Part shown: positions 31,301 through 43,651 of the stretch, one piece after another
Position numbering within the stretch: the first letter of the stretch is position 1
Layout of the letters: every line of letters begins with the position of its first letter
Notes under the pieces: generated by a model
The model's database searches: none
Told to the model about the DNA's origin: nothing
What the model saw: only the letters and a program-made list of their open reading frames with translations
Translations under genes and position numbers: made by a program
Assembly (NCBI GenBank): GCA_963573315.1
Contig: OY752140.1
Location: 3,410,001 to 3,474,000 of the forward strand
Length of the DNA stretch: 64,000 nucleotides
Reading direction: 5' to 3'
Source of the DNA: Entomortierella parvispora
Taxonomy: Eukaryota > Mortierellomycota > Mortierellomycetes > Mortierellales > Mortierellaceae

Positions 31301-31724
31301 GGTGGCTCTGAGGTGACTTTTGAACAGGTGAGTCAAGAGGACGATACGGAGAATAAGGGCCTATATAAACCCATCCGAATCCCATGCTGGCTCTCTTTGT
31401 TTTTATACAGAAAAGCAACAGCAAGGCGCAAAAGACATTTTTTTCTAACGATCTAACAATTTGCTTTCCATTCCCTGTCATTTTGCACCTTGTTAGTTCA
31501 TCACGTTCATGGTTGGTGTCACGGAAGATCGTACTTCGGCGGATCAGGTCCGAGAGTCATTCCGGATCGTCGCAGGCGACAAGCCGTTTGTCACAGAATT
31601 GGACCTGAAGCAGTCAATGCTCCCTGTGTCCGTTGTGCACTATCTCCAGTCCTCAATGCCTCAACACGAATCTGCCAACGGGTACAACTATGAGGCATAT
31701 CTTGACACGGTGTTTAGTCATTAG
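28332..31724 (+). CDS. Alpha-actinin (actin cross-linking protein)
   Basis: Fourteen exons: 28332..28401, 28633..28674, 28854..28866, 28946..29033, 29113..29248, 29324..29402, 29571..29687, 29772..30090, 30171..30401, 30470..30546, 30631..30736, 30819..31025, 31115..31327, 31497..31724; 1926 nt, 641 residues. Two calponin-homology domains form the actin-binding head: CH1 from KTFTKWVNTKL with the LLEIIGD motif, CH2 from [17 protein letters not shown] with [16 protein letters not shown] short rod of about two spectrin-like helical repeats follows (residues about 260-480), fewer than the four in animals, as known for fungal alpha-actinin. Two C-terminal EF-hand-like units ([19 protein letters not shown] and the last 70 residues) end the chain. 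In fungi it acts at the cytokinetic ring. Exon 3 is only 13 nt yet is required to complete the KTFTKW motif. Confidence 0.95.
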
Positions 31725-32990
31725 ATTAGGCAGGACACGAGAAATATACGAAATGATTGTTGAGACACTATGACAACGACAACTCGGACAATAATGGCAC
31801 TGTGCCTGCAAAGATTGTTTGTTTGAGCGCTTGTGTGTGCCACAAAGAGGCACAGGGCAAGATAAACCCCTTAAACTCGGAGCGACGACCGAGGTCGTGA
31901 CAGTGTAGGAAAGAGAACAAAAGTCGTTATGTGAGAGGATGCATCAAAGCACAAGGCGGTGAGCGATCTTCTTTTGAGTTGAGTGGCACGTAAAGGAAGG
32001 GAATAAATCCGGGCCAACAGTTGTGCCCAGAGGGCGTGAAAAGGAGAAAGTTAGTGCAAGGAAGAAGAGGCAAAAAAAAAAAAAGAGGAGACCTTCCTTT
32101 TTAAGGCACGATGTTCTCTCTTGCCATCCAATTGTCGGTTCATTTTGTTCGGGAGCACGTCGACTCTTTGCTCGCAGTGGATCGATGGGAATAAATGCGG
32201 TGCGGAGAAGAAGCAGGGAGGGAAGAGAGTTTGGGCGACAGAGAGGCAGACAGGCAAGCCTGGAGAGCGGGAGTGGGAGGGAGGACATGCTTTGCTGTCC
32301 AAAAGCTGCCTGGATCCGTAGGGATTTGCAGCCCAAAATTGGCGCGGATGACAGCCAGGAGGAAAAAGGTCAGAAAAGAAAGAAGAAAAATAAAATCTCT
32401 TTCTCACTCCCACCCTCTGTTTCTCTGTCGCTCTCGAGAAGGAAGACACAGACATACACGCTTGTTCTTCGTCGTCTTTGCTCTGCTCTTGCAAGTTCAT
32501 CCATCATCCCCTTCCTTCCCTTCCCTCCATCCCTCGCTGCATCCTTCCTTTGATTGAGGTTCCTTTCTTCCCCTATTCCCTTCTCTCTCGATTCTGTCAG
32601 CTCTTTCTTCTTATCCCCCACTCTTCCACCGCCGCATGCATCTCTTCCCCTTATTCTTCATCAAGAGAGATTGACGACCTCTGCGCACACCATTTCCTTC
32701 CTCGTTGCCAGTCTTACTTTCTTGACCCTTGTTCGCTCCACAACACTCTTCACCTTTGCTCGCTCCACAACATTCTTGACCAGCGATCTTGCTCTCTCTC
32801 TCTCTCGACTGTATATTTCTCCTCTTCCTCTTTCCTCTCTCCCTCATTACTATTGCCTGTGTTCAACTTCTTTCAGACATCAAACCGCCCGAGACTCGTT
32901 TGTATACCATAAAGGGCAAGGACAATCTCTTCTTTTTCCTCTTCCTTCTCCATCCGCCCGCCCCGCACCTCTAATCCAAACAGCCACATC
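31725..32990. other. 1.27 kb intergenic region
   Basis: 3' flank of alpha-actinin and promoter of the ABC transporter. From about 32395 to 32960 the plus strand is pyrimidine-rich. A 23-bp spaced direct repeat (ttcgctccacaacactc and gctcgctccacaacattc, 32735 and 32758) lies inside it. ORFs here are low complexity and were rejected. Confidence 0.5.
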
Positions 32991-35900
32991 ATGAGTTCTT
33001 GGTGTGGCAACGAGCCATGGGTAATTAAACAAGCAAACGTGAATCAACACACGATTTGCATGCTACACCCTTAGACCACCAACAAAAGACTAAACCCTTC
33101 CCTTGCAATGCCTCGTTAATTCTACTGAACCTAGGGCCCCTACACAAACGCAACGCTAGACTTTACACCATGTTTCCGAGAGGTGGTTCTTGAGACAGTG
33201 GTACCGCTGTCCTTTATAATTCTGACCTTGACGATATGTGGCGCACGGCCGTTGCTGCAGCGCTGCATTGGATCGCCATCGTACACGACCCAACTGAAAT
33301 CCGAGCAACGGACACAGCAGCAACGGCGGCAGGATCCATCTGACCAGCGCAATCCCTCAGCATCATCGCCTCTACTCGGCCATCCACAGGATCCACATCG
33401 ATATGAAGGCTACAGCAGCAGCACCCACTACAATGCCATTGATCAGCGTGTCAACGGCCGTAGCAACACTCGCACCCACCTTGGGTCCACAATGCCTCAA
33501 GAAGCAATTGTAGCAAAGAAGCAAGCTGCAGAGTCAAGTATGTTGTTCTTCTGTCAGACTTGTGAGCTTTTGATAACATCATGGGAAAACCACCTGCGCA
33601 GACACTGGGGATCAAAGACAAACGCGGCTTTCTAAGCTGACTTATACTTACTATTCTCTTTTTTTTTTCTTGATATGTACTGCGTCTTGGCAAAACTATA
33701 ACAACAACAACAGGCGCAACTGAGGATGCCACGCTTTTGCTTCAACCCAAGGACCACTCCGACAAGGATCCTCGAGCAGATTCGTTTGTTAATCACCCAA
33801 CAAGCAGCGACGTGATTTTGATATTGGTCGCTCTGATGCAGGCCCTGTCGTTTCTCGTCTTGATGGTGGTACGCTGGAAGTTTCTGGAGATCGGCGATCA
33901 ACATGGAAAGCCTGGACACATCCACCTTCCTACCTACCGATTCGTCATGCCTGTAGCCCAGTCAATTGCCTGGGTAAGTGATACACTCTTTTTCGTATAT
34001 TTTGATTTGTTCGGATGGGTCGTTCGCTCCGTAAAAGTCTTGGCTAGACGCAATATTTTCCTAACTTTTTTTTCCCCTTGTGCCATTCCTCCACGTTGTT
34101 GCTTTTGTAGTCATATGCGTTTGTACTATGCATTCTTGCAGCCTTCACCCGTCATATTGTCCGGCCGTCTCGGATCAGGCGCATGCTTATCGTCTATGCA
34201 GGTTTCACCCTTGTTGTTGCGTTCCTTAGGGCGAGAACTAGCTTCAGATTCTTCTCGAGCCTGGACGATATTCCTGAAGACACGACGCCAGAGATGCATC
34301 AACGCGCCAAGGCAGAGTTTGGGCTGTCGCTTTTGAATGCTGCCTTTGCATCAGTGTTTGCATTTGTGATCATGACAACCAGCAAAGGGCCTCAGGTCTA
34401 TTTTGAGGGCCGTAAGCTCTCCGCAGAGACGAACGCGTCCTTCTTTCGCTGGATCACTTACAATTGGATGAACGACATCATGTGGAGTGGATACGAACGT
34501 GCACTGGAGCTCGAATATTTGCCAAGTCTGACGGATCAGATGCGTGCCAGGCCAATGTATCGCCTCTTTGCTCGGACGAGGTACATTGCGATTTCTTTCT
34601 GCATCAACAGTCATGCAATATTTCTGCCCGTTATTAATCCGGTTGGGGGTTTCCTACTGTGCTACAATTAGGCTTTACGTTAAGGAAAAGATGAACCAGC
34701 CGTCGCTCCTGTGGAGGATGTACATCAGCAACAGGAGGGACATCTGGGTCAACTTTGTGTTTGGTGTCGTATCGTCCATTGCAAGCTTTGGTGTGCCCTA
34801 CTATATCCGACTACTTCTCAGATATATTGAGGAGCCCGATGGCCCCAAGGAGATTGCCTATCTCTATGTCTTTGGCATCCTTATTTGCGATGTTGTCAAG
34901 AGTTTAACTTTTGGACAAAATCTTTACTATGGCCGTCGTGTCGACGTCCGTCTCCGTGCCATGATGAGCGCAGAAATTTATGCAAAGTCACTGAGGCGCA
35001 AGGATATGACAGGAATTGTTACAGACTCGACCAAGAAGGGTGCGCGATCGGATACTGGAATGATTACCAACTTGATGGCAGTCGATACCAACAGGATCGC
35101 TAGTGTCGGATCATCCATTTTCATGCTGTACACTTGTCCAATTGAGATTGCTCTTGGAGTGGTGATGCTCTACCGTATCCTGGGGTGGTCGTCTCTTGTG
35201 GGTCTTGGCGTCATGCTCTTGACTTCCCCTATCCACCACTTTGCCACCAAAAAGTATGCCAAGATCCAAGAACAGCTCATGGAGACTCGTGACCGTCGTG
35301 TTGGCCTTATGAGTGAACTCTTGCAGGGCATCCGTATGATCAAGTTTTTTGCGTGGGAAAACAATATCCAAAAGAAAATCATGGGTAATTTTTTTTGGAA
35401 CAATCGTTTGCACGCTGCCTGCCTGTATTGCAAAAGACGCTAACCTTTACACTTCCCTGCAACAGAGGTCCGCGATCAAGAACTGCGTAGATTCGTCCGA
35501 CTCTATATTATTAACGCCATCTTCACTCTGCTGTGGTTTGGATCTCCAATCTTGGTGACCGTGATGTCGTTTACGTCATATACAAAACTGCAGCACAAGG
35601 AGCTTACACCGTCTGTGGCGTTCACGTCCATGGGAATCTTTATCATTCTGCGTGGGCCTCTTAACCTTTTGCCAGGAATGATCACAGACCTGCTTGAGGC
35701 CATGGTCAGCATTCGAAGAATTCAGGCGTTCCTGAATGAGGGCGAAATTTGGAAGTACACTGAGAAAGGGATCAAAGAAACGCCAGAAGCAGCCATTCTC
35801 AGCCCAGCGTCCGTTTCTCAACAGATCCAAACCACCAACACCATTGGCTGCACAAATGCGACGTTCAGGTGGCACACAAAAGTTTCCCGGGGCGCTGATT

Positions 35901-38900
35901 TTGCTTATTCAGAGTCTAACTCTGGCGCCTTCATGCTCAAGAACATTACGTTGTGCTTCCCTGTTGGAAAACTCAGTTTAATTTGTAAGCTTTTATCATG
36001 AGAGAATGACACTGCTGCCAGACGTAGCATCAAACATGGATGCAGATTGTCTGACAACTATGCTTGTTTTCCAATAGGTGGCTCGACTGGCTCTGGAAAG
36101 ACTTCTCTTATTATGGCCCTCCTTCGTGAAATGGATCTCATTTCGGGCTCTGTGAACTTTCCACGAGGATCCTCAAAGATTGTTAGTATGTGTACCGGAT
36201 ACATCCCAGGAACTGTAGCCTATGTGTCCCAGTACCCTTGGTTACAACAAGCCAGCATCCGGGATAATATTCTGTTTGGATCACCTTTTGAAGCAGAGAG
36301 ATACCAACAAGTACTTGAGGCGTGTGCGCTCTTGCCGGATCTTGAAGTCTTTGAGCATGGCGACTTGACCGAAATCGGTGAGAAGGGTATTACCCTTTCT
36401 GGCGGACAGAAGCAAAGAGTTGCGCTTGGTCGTGCCATTTATTCCCGGGCCCAGCACTTGCTCTTTGACGATTGTCTGTCTGCTGTTGACGCGCATACGG
36501 CACGTCATTTGTTCGAGAACTGCCTTATGGGACCATTGGTTGCTGGCAGAACTCGAATTCTGGTGACACATCATGTACGACTCTGTCTCCGTGACGCAAC
36601 CTATGTTGCTCTGCTCAAGGATGGCGCTTTGGCGCTTACAGGGTCCCCAGTTAAACTGATTCGCTCTGGTCTGCTGAGTGAAATCCTGGAGAGGAATGGC
36701 ATGATGGAGGAAGATAAGGAGGCTTCGAGCTCTTCAACCATCGCAACCGAAAACGGTGCTCTCTCTAAAGATCCTTCAGTCCGCAGCAGTGATTCTCCCA
36801 AGGTCAAGTCCACCAAGAAGTCAAAGAAGCTCATTGAAGAAGAAGGTAAGTGGTAGAGCCAGTCAGATGTATTTAGTAGAGCCATTGGAATCTTCATCGC
36901 TTACATGTTCCTGAATGACTCTTATCCTCGTATAGCACGCGCCAAGGGTAAAGTCAAATTGTTGGTGTACAATATGTACTTGAAAGCCTGTGGTGGGCTT
37001 GGATTCTGGGCAGTCTTGGTGGTCGTTCTCATGGTCGTGAGACTGTTGCAAATGATGGAGTTCTTTTGGCTCAAAGTGTGGACTTCGGAATACGCTTCAC
37101 ACAATGGTACTTACACTCAGTACCCTGGTCACGACTCTGAAAGGATTCTGGAAGCAAGGATCAACGTTGCCAAATTCGGAATCTTTGGTTGGGAGCCAAT
37201 GCCTGAGCCTCCTCATGACCATGACGGATTGATCGACTTGAACTTTTATATTGGTATCTACTGCTTCATCACCTTGATGGCCGTGTTCCTGACGATTGTA
37301 AGGATGTTTTGGCAGTTTTATGGATCTCTCAGAGCCTCAAGAGCGCTTTACGAGCAACTTTTGGTGGCAATCCTTCGAGCTCCTATTCGATTTTTTGATA
37401 CGACGCCTGTTGGACGGATTATCAACCGTTTCTCGAAAGACTTTGAGGTTATTGACGGCCAAATGATGTACAAAATGGTGACCATGCTCAGTTATACGTT
37501 TGGAATTGTTGCCGTTATCCTCCTGATCTCGATTGTTACCCCGGGTTTCTTGATCGCCACTGCATTAATCGGTAAGAGTCGAATGTTCAATTGTGTTTGT
37601 AGCTCCCGCTAGCTGTTTGACTTGGATGGAAGCTGATATGGCCACCTTGGTTTAATTAGCCGCTGCCTACTTTGCCGTTGGAGCATACTATATTGCTTGC
37701 AGTCGTGAGTTGAAGCGTATCGAGAGCGTGACAAAGTCCCCGCTTTACAGTCACTTTGGTGAGACTCTTGTTGGTGTATCGACCATTCGTGCATTCGGAG
37801 TCGAGTCTAGGTTTATGGAGGAGGTTTTGACCAAGGTGGACAACAACAACACGGCGTTTTACTTCCTTTGGATGTGCAACCGCTGGTTGAGTATTCGGGT
37901 GGACTTTATGGGTGCCATGGTTACTTTTTGTGCGGGCATCTTGATCTTGTCCGATCCCGATTTGGATGCAAGCTGGGCTGGACTCAGCTTGGGAGCTGCA
38001 ATGAACTTTATGGATCTTATTTACGTAAGTGGCCGATGTTGTTCTACTGACTGGCCAATTTTTAATCAACGAGAAGAAAAAGGCTGTTGACGCTCTTCTG
38101 TAATCCACTAGTGGCTCGTGCGTATCTATACCGAGATGGAGATGTCCTTGAACAGTGTTGAGCGTGTTCACGACTACCTTCAGATGCCTCAAGAGCCTCC
38201 AGCTATTATCAAGCAATCTCGACCTCCTGCAGGCGTAAGTAATCGTGGTCTTTTTGTGGATGATGGATCAGAGTGCATCTGGTTTTTAACGGCCTCAATT
38301 CCCCTCTCTGTATCTTTCCCCCTCTTCCTCTCTCATTGCGCCGATACAGTGGCCCTATTCAGGAACGATCGAGATCAAGAATTTGACAATGCAGTATGCT
38401 CCCGACCTTGGCCCCGTTCTTCATAACATCTCGATCGACATTCGTCCCCGAGAGAAGATTGGTATTGTGGGCAGAACAGGGTCAGGAAAATCTACACTGG
38501 CACTATCGCTGTTCCGGTTCATGGAACCTACGGAGGGGTCCATTGTGATTGACGACATTGATATCTCGAAAATCGGCCTCGAAGATTTGCGAAGACGTCT
38601 GACCATTATACCCCAAGGTTAGTATCCCTCCCGCCTAGCCAGCAAACACTGAAAGAATTGTGGAGATTGATTTTTAATGGTTTTTTCTTTGTCTCTGCTT
38701 TAAACAGATGCCGTCCTGTTCAATGGTACTATCCGGTCCAACCTGGACCCCTTCCAGGAGCACGAGGACCATGAGATCTGGGAAGCTCTTCGCAGAGTCC
38801 ATCTTGTCAAGGCTCGTGGATCGCGGTCGGGCTCAACCTCGTCTTCTCCTCAGAATCTGAACCACGCAGCCTTTTATCAGAACCATCAAAACTACCAACC

Positions 38901-39922
38901 TCAGCACTTTGGACAGAATGGTGGCCATCCTTTCGGGGTCACTGGCAGCCCACACCCTCATCAACACCATCATGACCCCAATTTCCACTCGACAATGGAT
39001 CCAGAATTGGTTGCTGCCGCTGCAGAATACAGCTCGCGGATGATGAACGACCCCTTCTATCCACCTTCGGTCGCGCCTGCGGCCTCTGCGGCCTTTAGTC
39101 CCAGTTCGATGATGTCTGCCCAAAATGGTGGCCCCAACGACGGAACCTTTGCGACCAACCCTATGGCCAACAGCGTGCTTTGCTCGCCATTTTCACACCA
39201 GGACATGTTGTCGCCTGTGCCAACTCCAATTGTGGCTGGTGCGAGCTTGACCCCTGACATGGCTCATACCAATGGTTCTGTAGTACCCGCTACCCTATCT
39301 ATGGGAAACGAACAAGTCGATCCCTTTGAGAACTTGGACAGTCCAGTGAGCGATGGAGGACACAACTTTTCGCAGGGACAGCGTCAGTTGCTGTGCATGG
39401 CCCGTGCCTTGCTTCGACAGAGCAAGGTTATCATTATGGATGAAGGTATGTTTTTTATATCAAACAATTCAGAATGGAAATTTCTTTCTGCGTGAAAACA
39501 GGCTGCTGACATTGGCGTATAATATATTTGTAGCTACGGCCAGTGTTGACTTTGCAACTGATGAAAAGATTCAAACGACGATTCGAAATGAGTTGGGCGA
39601 CTCGACCTTGATCACGGTTGCTCACCGATTGAGAACTATCATGGATTATGATCGTGTTCTTGTACTCGGTATGTTCTTGGCTCTTTTTTCTTTTTTCTTT
39701 CGGTTTAGGCTTTGAACTTTTGGTATCTAGGGTTGGGGAGAAAAGGTTACTTACTCTTTGGCTTGTTTTTTTCATTTTGATTTCTCATTAGAACAAGGTC
39801 GTGTGGTGGAATTTGATAGCCCTATCAATCTGATCACCAACCCTTCGAGTCGATTCCGGGACATGGTTGAAAAATCTGGCGAGTGTGATGCTTTGTTCGA
39901 GATGGCTGTTCGAGCGTACTAA
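32991..39922 (+). CDS. ABC transporter of the ABCC (MRP) family
   Basis: Fourteen exons: 32991..33020, 33135..33537, 33714..33973, 34111..34580, 34672..35384, 35466..35984, 36078..36845, 36936..37571, 37660..38024, 38112..38234, 38350..38617, 38708..39445, 39534..39668, 39792..39922; 5559 nt, 1852 residues. Order: an N-terminal membrane domain (TMD0), TMD1, NBD1, TMD2, NBD2, the full-length MRP plan for exporting conjugated organic anions or metals. NBD1 has [10 protein letters not shown] (Walker A, near residue 802), [14 protein letters not shown] (signature) and [11 protein letters not shown] (Walker B with Asp in place of the catalytic Glu, as usual in ABCC). NBD2 has [10 protein letters not shown] near 1470 and VIIMDEATASVD with the catalytic Glu. 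NBD2 also holds an extra low-complexity block of about 175 residues (about 1555-1733) before its altered signature NFSQGQRQL. Substrate unknown. Confidence 0.93.
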
Positions 39923-40310
39923 GTCTTTCAATGCTTTGATGTTTTCTGTTCTGAATTGCCCTTTTGTTTTTATTTCCTATCCCGTTCTTTGCTGCGTCTT
40001 TTATTTCTGCTTTGTTATGATCCCTCCAACCCCTTCTCTATCGCTATTTCTCTGATTTGCTTGCATGCCTCTTTTCTTTTATGATGCCTCCTCCCCCCCT
40101 TCTTCCTCTTGTAGTTGTTTTCTGCTTGGTCATATTCTCGAAAGAGAAATGGCCATGGCAGACATTCATATTCCAATCTTTTTCTTTCCTTCTTTTTTTT
40201 TAGCTGTTTCTGTTCCCTGCCTGTATTTCTAGATCAAAAAACTAACCCCCCCTCTCAAAAATGAAATATTAAAAAAAGGAAGTCTTGTTCAGACCCATTC
40301 AAAAGGTTTA
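39923..40310. other. Convergent intergenic region
   Basis: 3' flanks of the ABC transporter and the XRCC2-like gene; T-rich runs near 40180-40200 and an A-rich stretch at 40255-40280. No gene seen. Confidence 0.5.
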
Positions 40311-41980
40311 TTACAATGCTACGGGAGCCTCAAAGACATGGACACCATGATCCGATACAGATATCCGAAAGAACTCTGGTGGACTGTCGCTCGGCAGGAT
40401 CATCTGCGCTTGGAACACTGATCCCGATCGATCAATTACATTGTTCCTGTCATTTGACCCCATATCCTGTTCCCAAGGCTCTAATTTTCGGTGATGATGT
40501 TCCTGCCCCTGTTCTACTCTATCTTGTTTCTCCTGATCTGATTGTTGGTTTGACGGTTGCTTTCGATCCCGGTCGTTGTCTACTCTTATTTGCCAGGCTT
40601 CCAAAAGTTCGTTTTCAGAAGTGAATCGCTCCATGTTTCGAGATTGCATCAAGACCCGGTACTTCAATCGTTTTCGGTACCCGTCCGTCAGGGTTTTGTC
40701 TGCGTTCGAGCGGGATGGTCCATGAGACGGAGCGAACGAGGTTGTGGAGGGTAAAGACCAACTGGTGCTGATCAAGACTAGATCCCAATGTTGACTTAGA
40801 CGATGAAACGCGTCAACCGTGGAAGAGAGAACTCGATTGTGATGAGTACTAGACTGGGTTCGCTCTTGCCAATAAAAGGAAGAAATAGAATCAAGCATCA
40901 GGAGAGAAAAGGGTGCTCCAGGGATGGATGCCGTTGGAATTGGGATGGAAGTATCCTGTCGTTGTTGTTGTTGTCTCTCTCTCTGTAGTGGGGATATTGA
41001 TGGGGTTTTCTTGTGTGGATGTTCGCGCCGGTGATGCTGAAGGTATTGATCCATGGTCCTTAACAGTACAATGGTCGAAATGGCATCGGGCGGACGAAAT
41101 ACATGTACGTTCTGAAGACAAGCATTGACCAATTCTTCCACTTTTTGTGAAACCTCGATCGAATCTACTTCCAATCTGAGTCCTTGTACTGGCTGAGTGG
41201 TGGTGGTGTTCGCTTCCCTTTCTCTATGAGAGGTTTCGTCCGTCTCTAATGACGATCCCTCAAAACCCTTGGTCGTGCGTGGTGCTTTGTGTTCCTGTGT
41301 GGTCGCGGCTTGGAGGATGGTGTTTCGAATCCGCAGTCGCAAAAAGTCCGAAAGACGTTCTACAGAGAACCCTTGGTCCATATCTATGAAGAGAACACTC
41401 TTGGCCATGCCCTTCAAAACCAATGGCGCCCTTGACGGTGACGAGGCCGCCGCCGTGGAAGGAGAGTAATCCCAGGAATAGGGTAAAATTGTCGAGACGA
41501 TGATAGCGTACAGGACCAGAGTCTTGCCACTACAACTCGATCCATAAATGTCCATCATGTCTCCTGGAAACAATAGTCCGTGGCGCTCTAAAATCGGATC
41601 GATCCCCTCCAACCCAAGCAACACGCCAGTTCGAGCCGGTTCTTTTGTACTGTGAGATTTTTCTGCATGGACTGTGACGGGAGCGTCCCAGTATGGACGT
41701 TGCTGTTGATGGTGAGGATGCTGACTTTGACTGGTAAGCGAGTATGGAGGAGGACGGTTGCAGCTGGTCAAGTTCTTGTCCGTAGTGCATGGTTGCGTGG
41801 CCTTGAGGCTGGTGATAAACTTCAATTTTGGTGGCGTCAGGGACCCAGATTGTCATTTTGTGCCCAGGGAGCCTTCATGATGAACCCTCGGGAATGAACA
41901 CAAAGAATTAGGGTGCCACTTACATCAAGGCCAGACTCGGCTTTAATCTGCAAAAGGCGAGTATAGTTTGGACCAAGCAT
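40311..41980 (-). CDS. XRCC2: XRCC2-like RAD51 paralogue (RecA-family ATPase)
   Basis: Two exons, 41924..41980 and 40311..41819, giving about 521 residues; the donor (GATGTAAGTGG) is good but the acceptor after TTGAAG is weak, and one 18 nt further in would also keep frame. Exon 1 reads MLGPNYTRLLQIKAESGLD, matching the RAESG-ELLARL start of XRCC2. Exon 2 has GDMMDIYGSSCSGKTLVLYA (Walker A, GSSCSGKT), SVLFIDMDQGFS and FSLLMLDSISSFYWQ (Walker B followed by the S-FYW motif typical of XRCC2). XRCC2 works with RAD51 in homologous recombination. At more than 500 residues it is roughly twice the human protein, through Gln/His/Thr-rich inserts near residues 40-75, 190-225 and 275-310. The family call rests on the two Walker regions and the N-terminal motif. 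Confidence 0.75.
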
Positions 41981-42067
41981 CGAGCATTGTTTCTTTTCGG
42001 AAAAATGGAATGGAGGCAAAGGGAATGGGCATTCGCAAAATTCAGACACACAGGCTCTCTTTTTCCC

Positions 42068-42098
<31 letters not shown>

Positions 42099-42367
42099 AA
42101 AAAAATTCAGTGACCGACAAGACACATGGGACGAAAGAAAGCGCACGGATGGTTAAGAGTATTTTTTTCATATTTATTGGAGACAGTATTAGGAGCACAA
42201 TGGCGGGGTTGAATCATGGATGAAAAAAGACGAATGAATAGAACTAAAGTATAAGAAAAATGACGAGTGCAAGTTTGGGTGAATGAAAGAACAAAATACA
42301 ACAAAGGAAAACAAAGGTTGGGTAGTGCCAAAGGGGACATCGCAACCCCCCCAAAGTCCTTTTGGAA
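41981..42367. other. Intergenic region with long A tract
   Basis: Promoter of the XRCC2-like gene and 3' flank of the epimerase gene, both minus strand. It contains a homopolymer A run and otherwise nothing recognisable. Confidence 0.5.
42068..42096. repeat. A29 homopolymer tract
   Basis: Twenty-nine consecutive A residues, then G and eight more A. It is the longest homopolymer in the window and sits about 90 bp upstream of the XRCC2-like start (as poly-T on the coding strand). Confidence 0.9.
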
Positions 42368-43651
42368 TTAAAATGCTGCAAGACGGGTGGCCGCTGACGC
42401 AAAGGTTTTTGTTGGAGGAGTCGTCATCCGACTGCCGGTGTCTTTTGTACTTGTCGGTGATGACACGACCTGAGGCAAGTCCATGTATGATTGTTGACCA
42501 GGTAACGGTGTCAATGGGGACATTAACGTCGCTGCCAGTGTCGTCTTTTGTGAGGGCGTAGTAAAGAGCTCTGGTTGCTTGTATCCTTCTGGGTTCATGG
42601 TCTGCCACCGCCAAAGATCCACGCACATGTCCGTCAAAGACTTTTCTGCTCTCCAGTTCAACTCCTTCGCTGCCAGTTCGGGATTAGCAATCACAGTCGC
42701 CACATCGCCGGGTCTCCGTCCAACGACCTTGTAAGGCAATGCACGGCCCACCGCCTTGGACATGCTGTCAATCATCTCCATAACAGAATATCCTGTTCCG
42801 GTGCCTAGGTTGTAGGGAACACATCCGAGTGTCTTTTGCGATCGCTTCATAGCTTCGATCTTCTCCAGTGCAGCCACATGCCCTCGGGCGAGATCCAGGA
42901 TGTGAATATAGTCCCGCACACCGGTTCCGTCCTTGGTGTTGTAGTCGTTTCCGAAGACATTGATCACAGGTCGGCGGCCGATGGCTACTTGGGACACAAA
43001 CGGCATCAGATTATTGGGCGTTCCATTCGGGTCTTCGCCCATGCGGCCAGACTCGTGTGCACCGACGGGGTTGAAGTAACGCAGCAAGATAATGTTCCAT
43101 TGTCCGGGCTCACTCGCCGCTGTGTCCTGCAGAATCTCTTCGATGTACTGTTTTGTCCGACCGTAGGGATTCATGGCCCCTGTCGGAGCATCCTCCTTGA
43201 TCGGAGCGTCTGAGGGAGGCAATCCATAGACGGTGGCAGAAGATGAAAAGATCAAGTTGCGGCAGTTGTACTTTTGCAAGAGCTGGACTAGGTTCAAGGT
43301 ACCCGTTACGTTGGTCTGGTAGTAGCCGAGGGGGATCTGAGAGGATTCGCCCACGGCCTTGAGACCTGCAAAGTGAATGCAAGCTGAAAAGGTATAGGAT
43401 TGAAAGACGTGCTCGAGGGCAGGACCGTCCAGGAGGTCGATTTGATGAAAGATCAAGGAGCCTTTGGGGTTCTTGGCCAGATCCTTGGCCCGGACGAGGG
43501 CCTCTTCAGAAGAGTTGCAGAGGTTGTCGACAATGACGAGTCGTTTGCCGAGGTCAAGAAGTTGGACGACAGTGTGAGAACCAATGAAGCCGGCACCACC
43601 GGTGACAAGGATGGTCTCCTGGTCATCCTGCTGGTGATAAGGAACAGTCAT
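42368..43651 (-). CDS. GALE: UDP-glucose 4-epimerase
   Basis: From the ATG at 43649-43651 the protein has 427 residues, starting MTVPYHQQDDQETILVTGG. It interconverts UDP-glucose and UDP-galactose (Leloir pathway) with bound NAD. The Rossmann motif TGGAGFIGSH comes near residue 17, followed by FAGLKAVGES, SSSATVYG (catalytic Ser/Thr) and NPYGRTK (the YxxxK pair), then RYFNPVGAHESG and RDYIHILDLARGH, all diagnostic of GalE. The core is about 350 residues; the last 65 are Ser/Thr/Pro-rich and not conserved. Unlike yeast Gal10, no mutarotase domain is fused. The frame stays open upstream and can be joined to a leader exon at 44779..44806, which would add 31 residues. Confidence 0.93.
   Translation of the reverse strand: MTVPYHQQDDQETILVTGGAGFIGSHTVVQLLDLGKRLVIVDNLCNSSEEALVRAKDLAKNPKGSLIFHQIDLLDGPALEHVFQSYTFSACIHFAGLKAVGESSQIPLGYYQTNVTGTLNLVQLLQKYNCRNLIFSSSATVYGLPPSDAPIKEDAPTGAMNPYGRTKQYIEEILQDTAASEPGQWNIILLRYFNPVGAHESGRMGEDPNGTPNNLMPFVSQVAIGRRPVINVFGNDYNTKDGTGVRDYIHILDLARGHVAALEKIEAMKRSQKTLGCVPYNLGTGTGYSVMEMIDSMSKAVGRALPYKVVGRRPGDVATVIANPELAAKELNWRAEKSLTDMCVDLWRWQTMNPEGYKQPELFTTPSQKTTLAATLMSPLTPLPGQQSYMDLPQVVSSPTSTKDTGSRMTTPPTKTFASAATRLAAF

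Noticed and set aside
32023-32553. 176-residue plus-strand ORF upstream of the ABC transporter
   Set aside because: It is composed of Lys/Arg-rich and Ser-rich low-complexity translated from purine and pyrimidine tracts.
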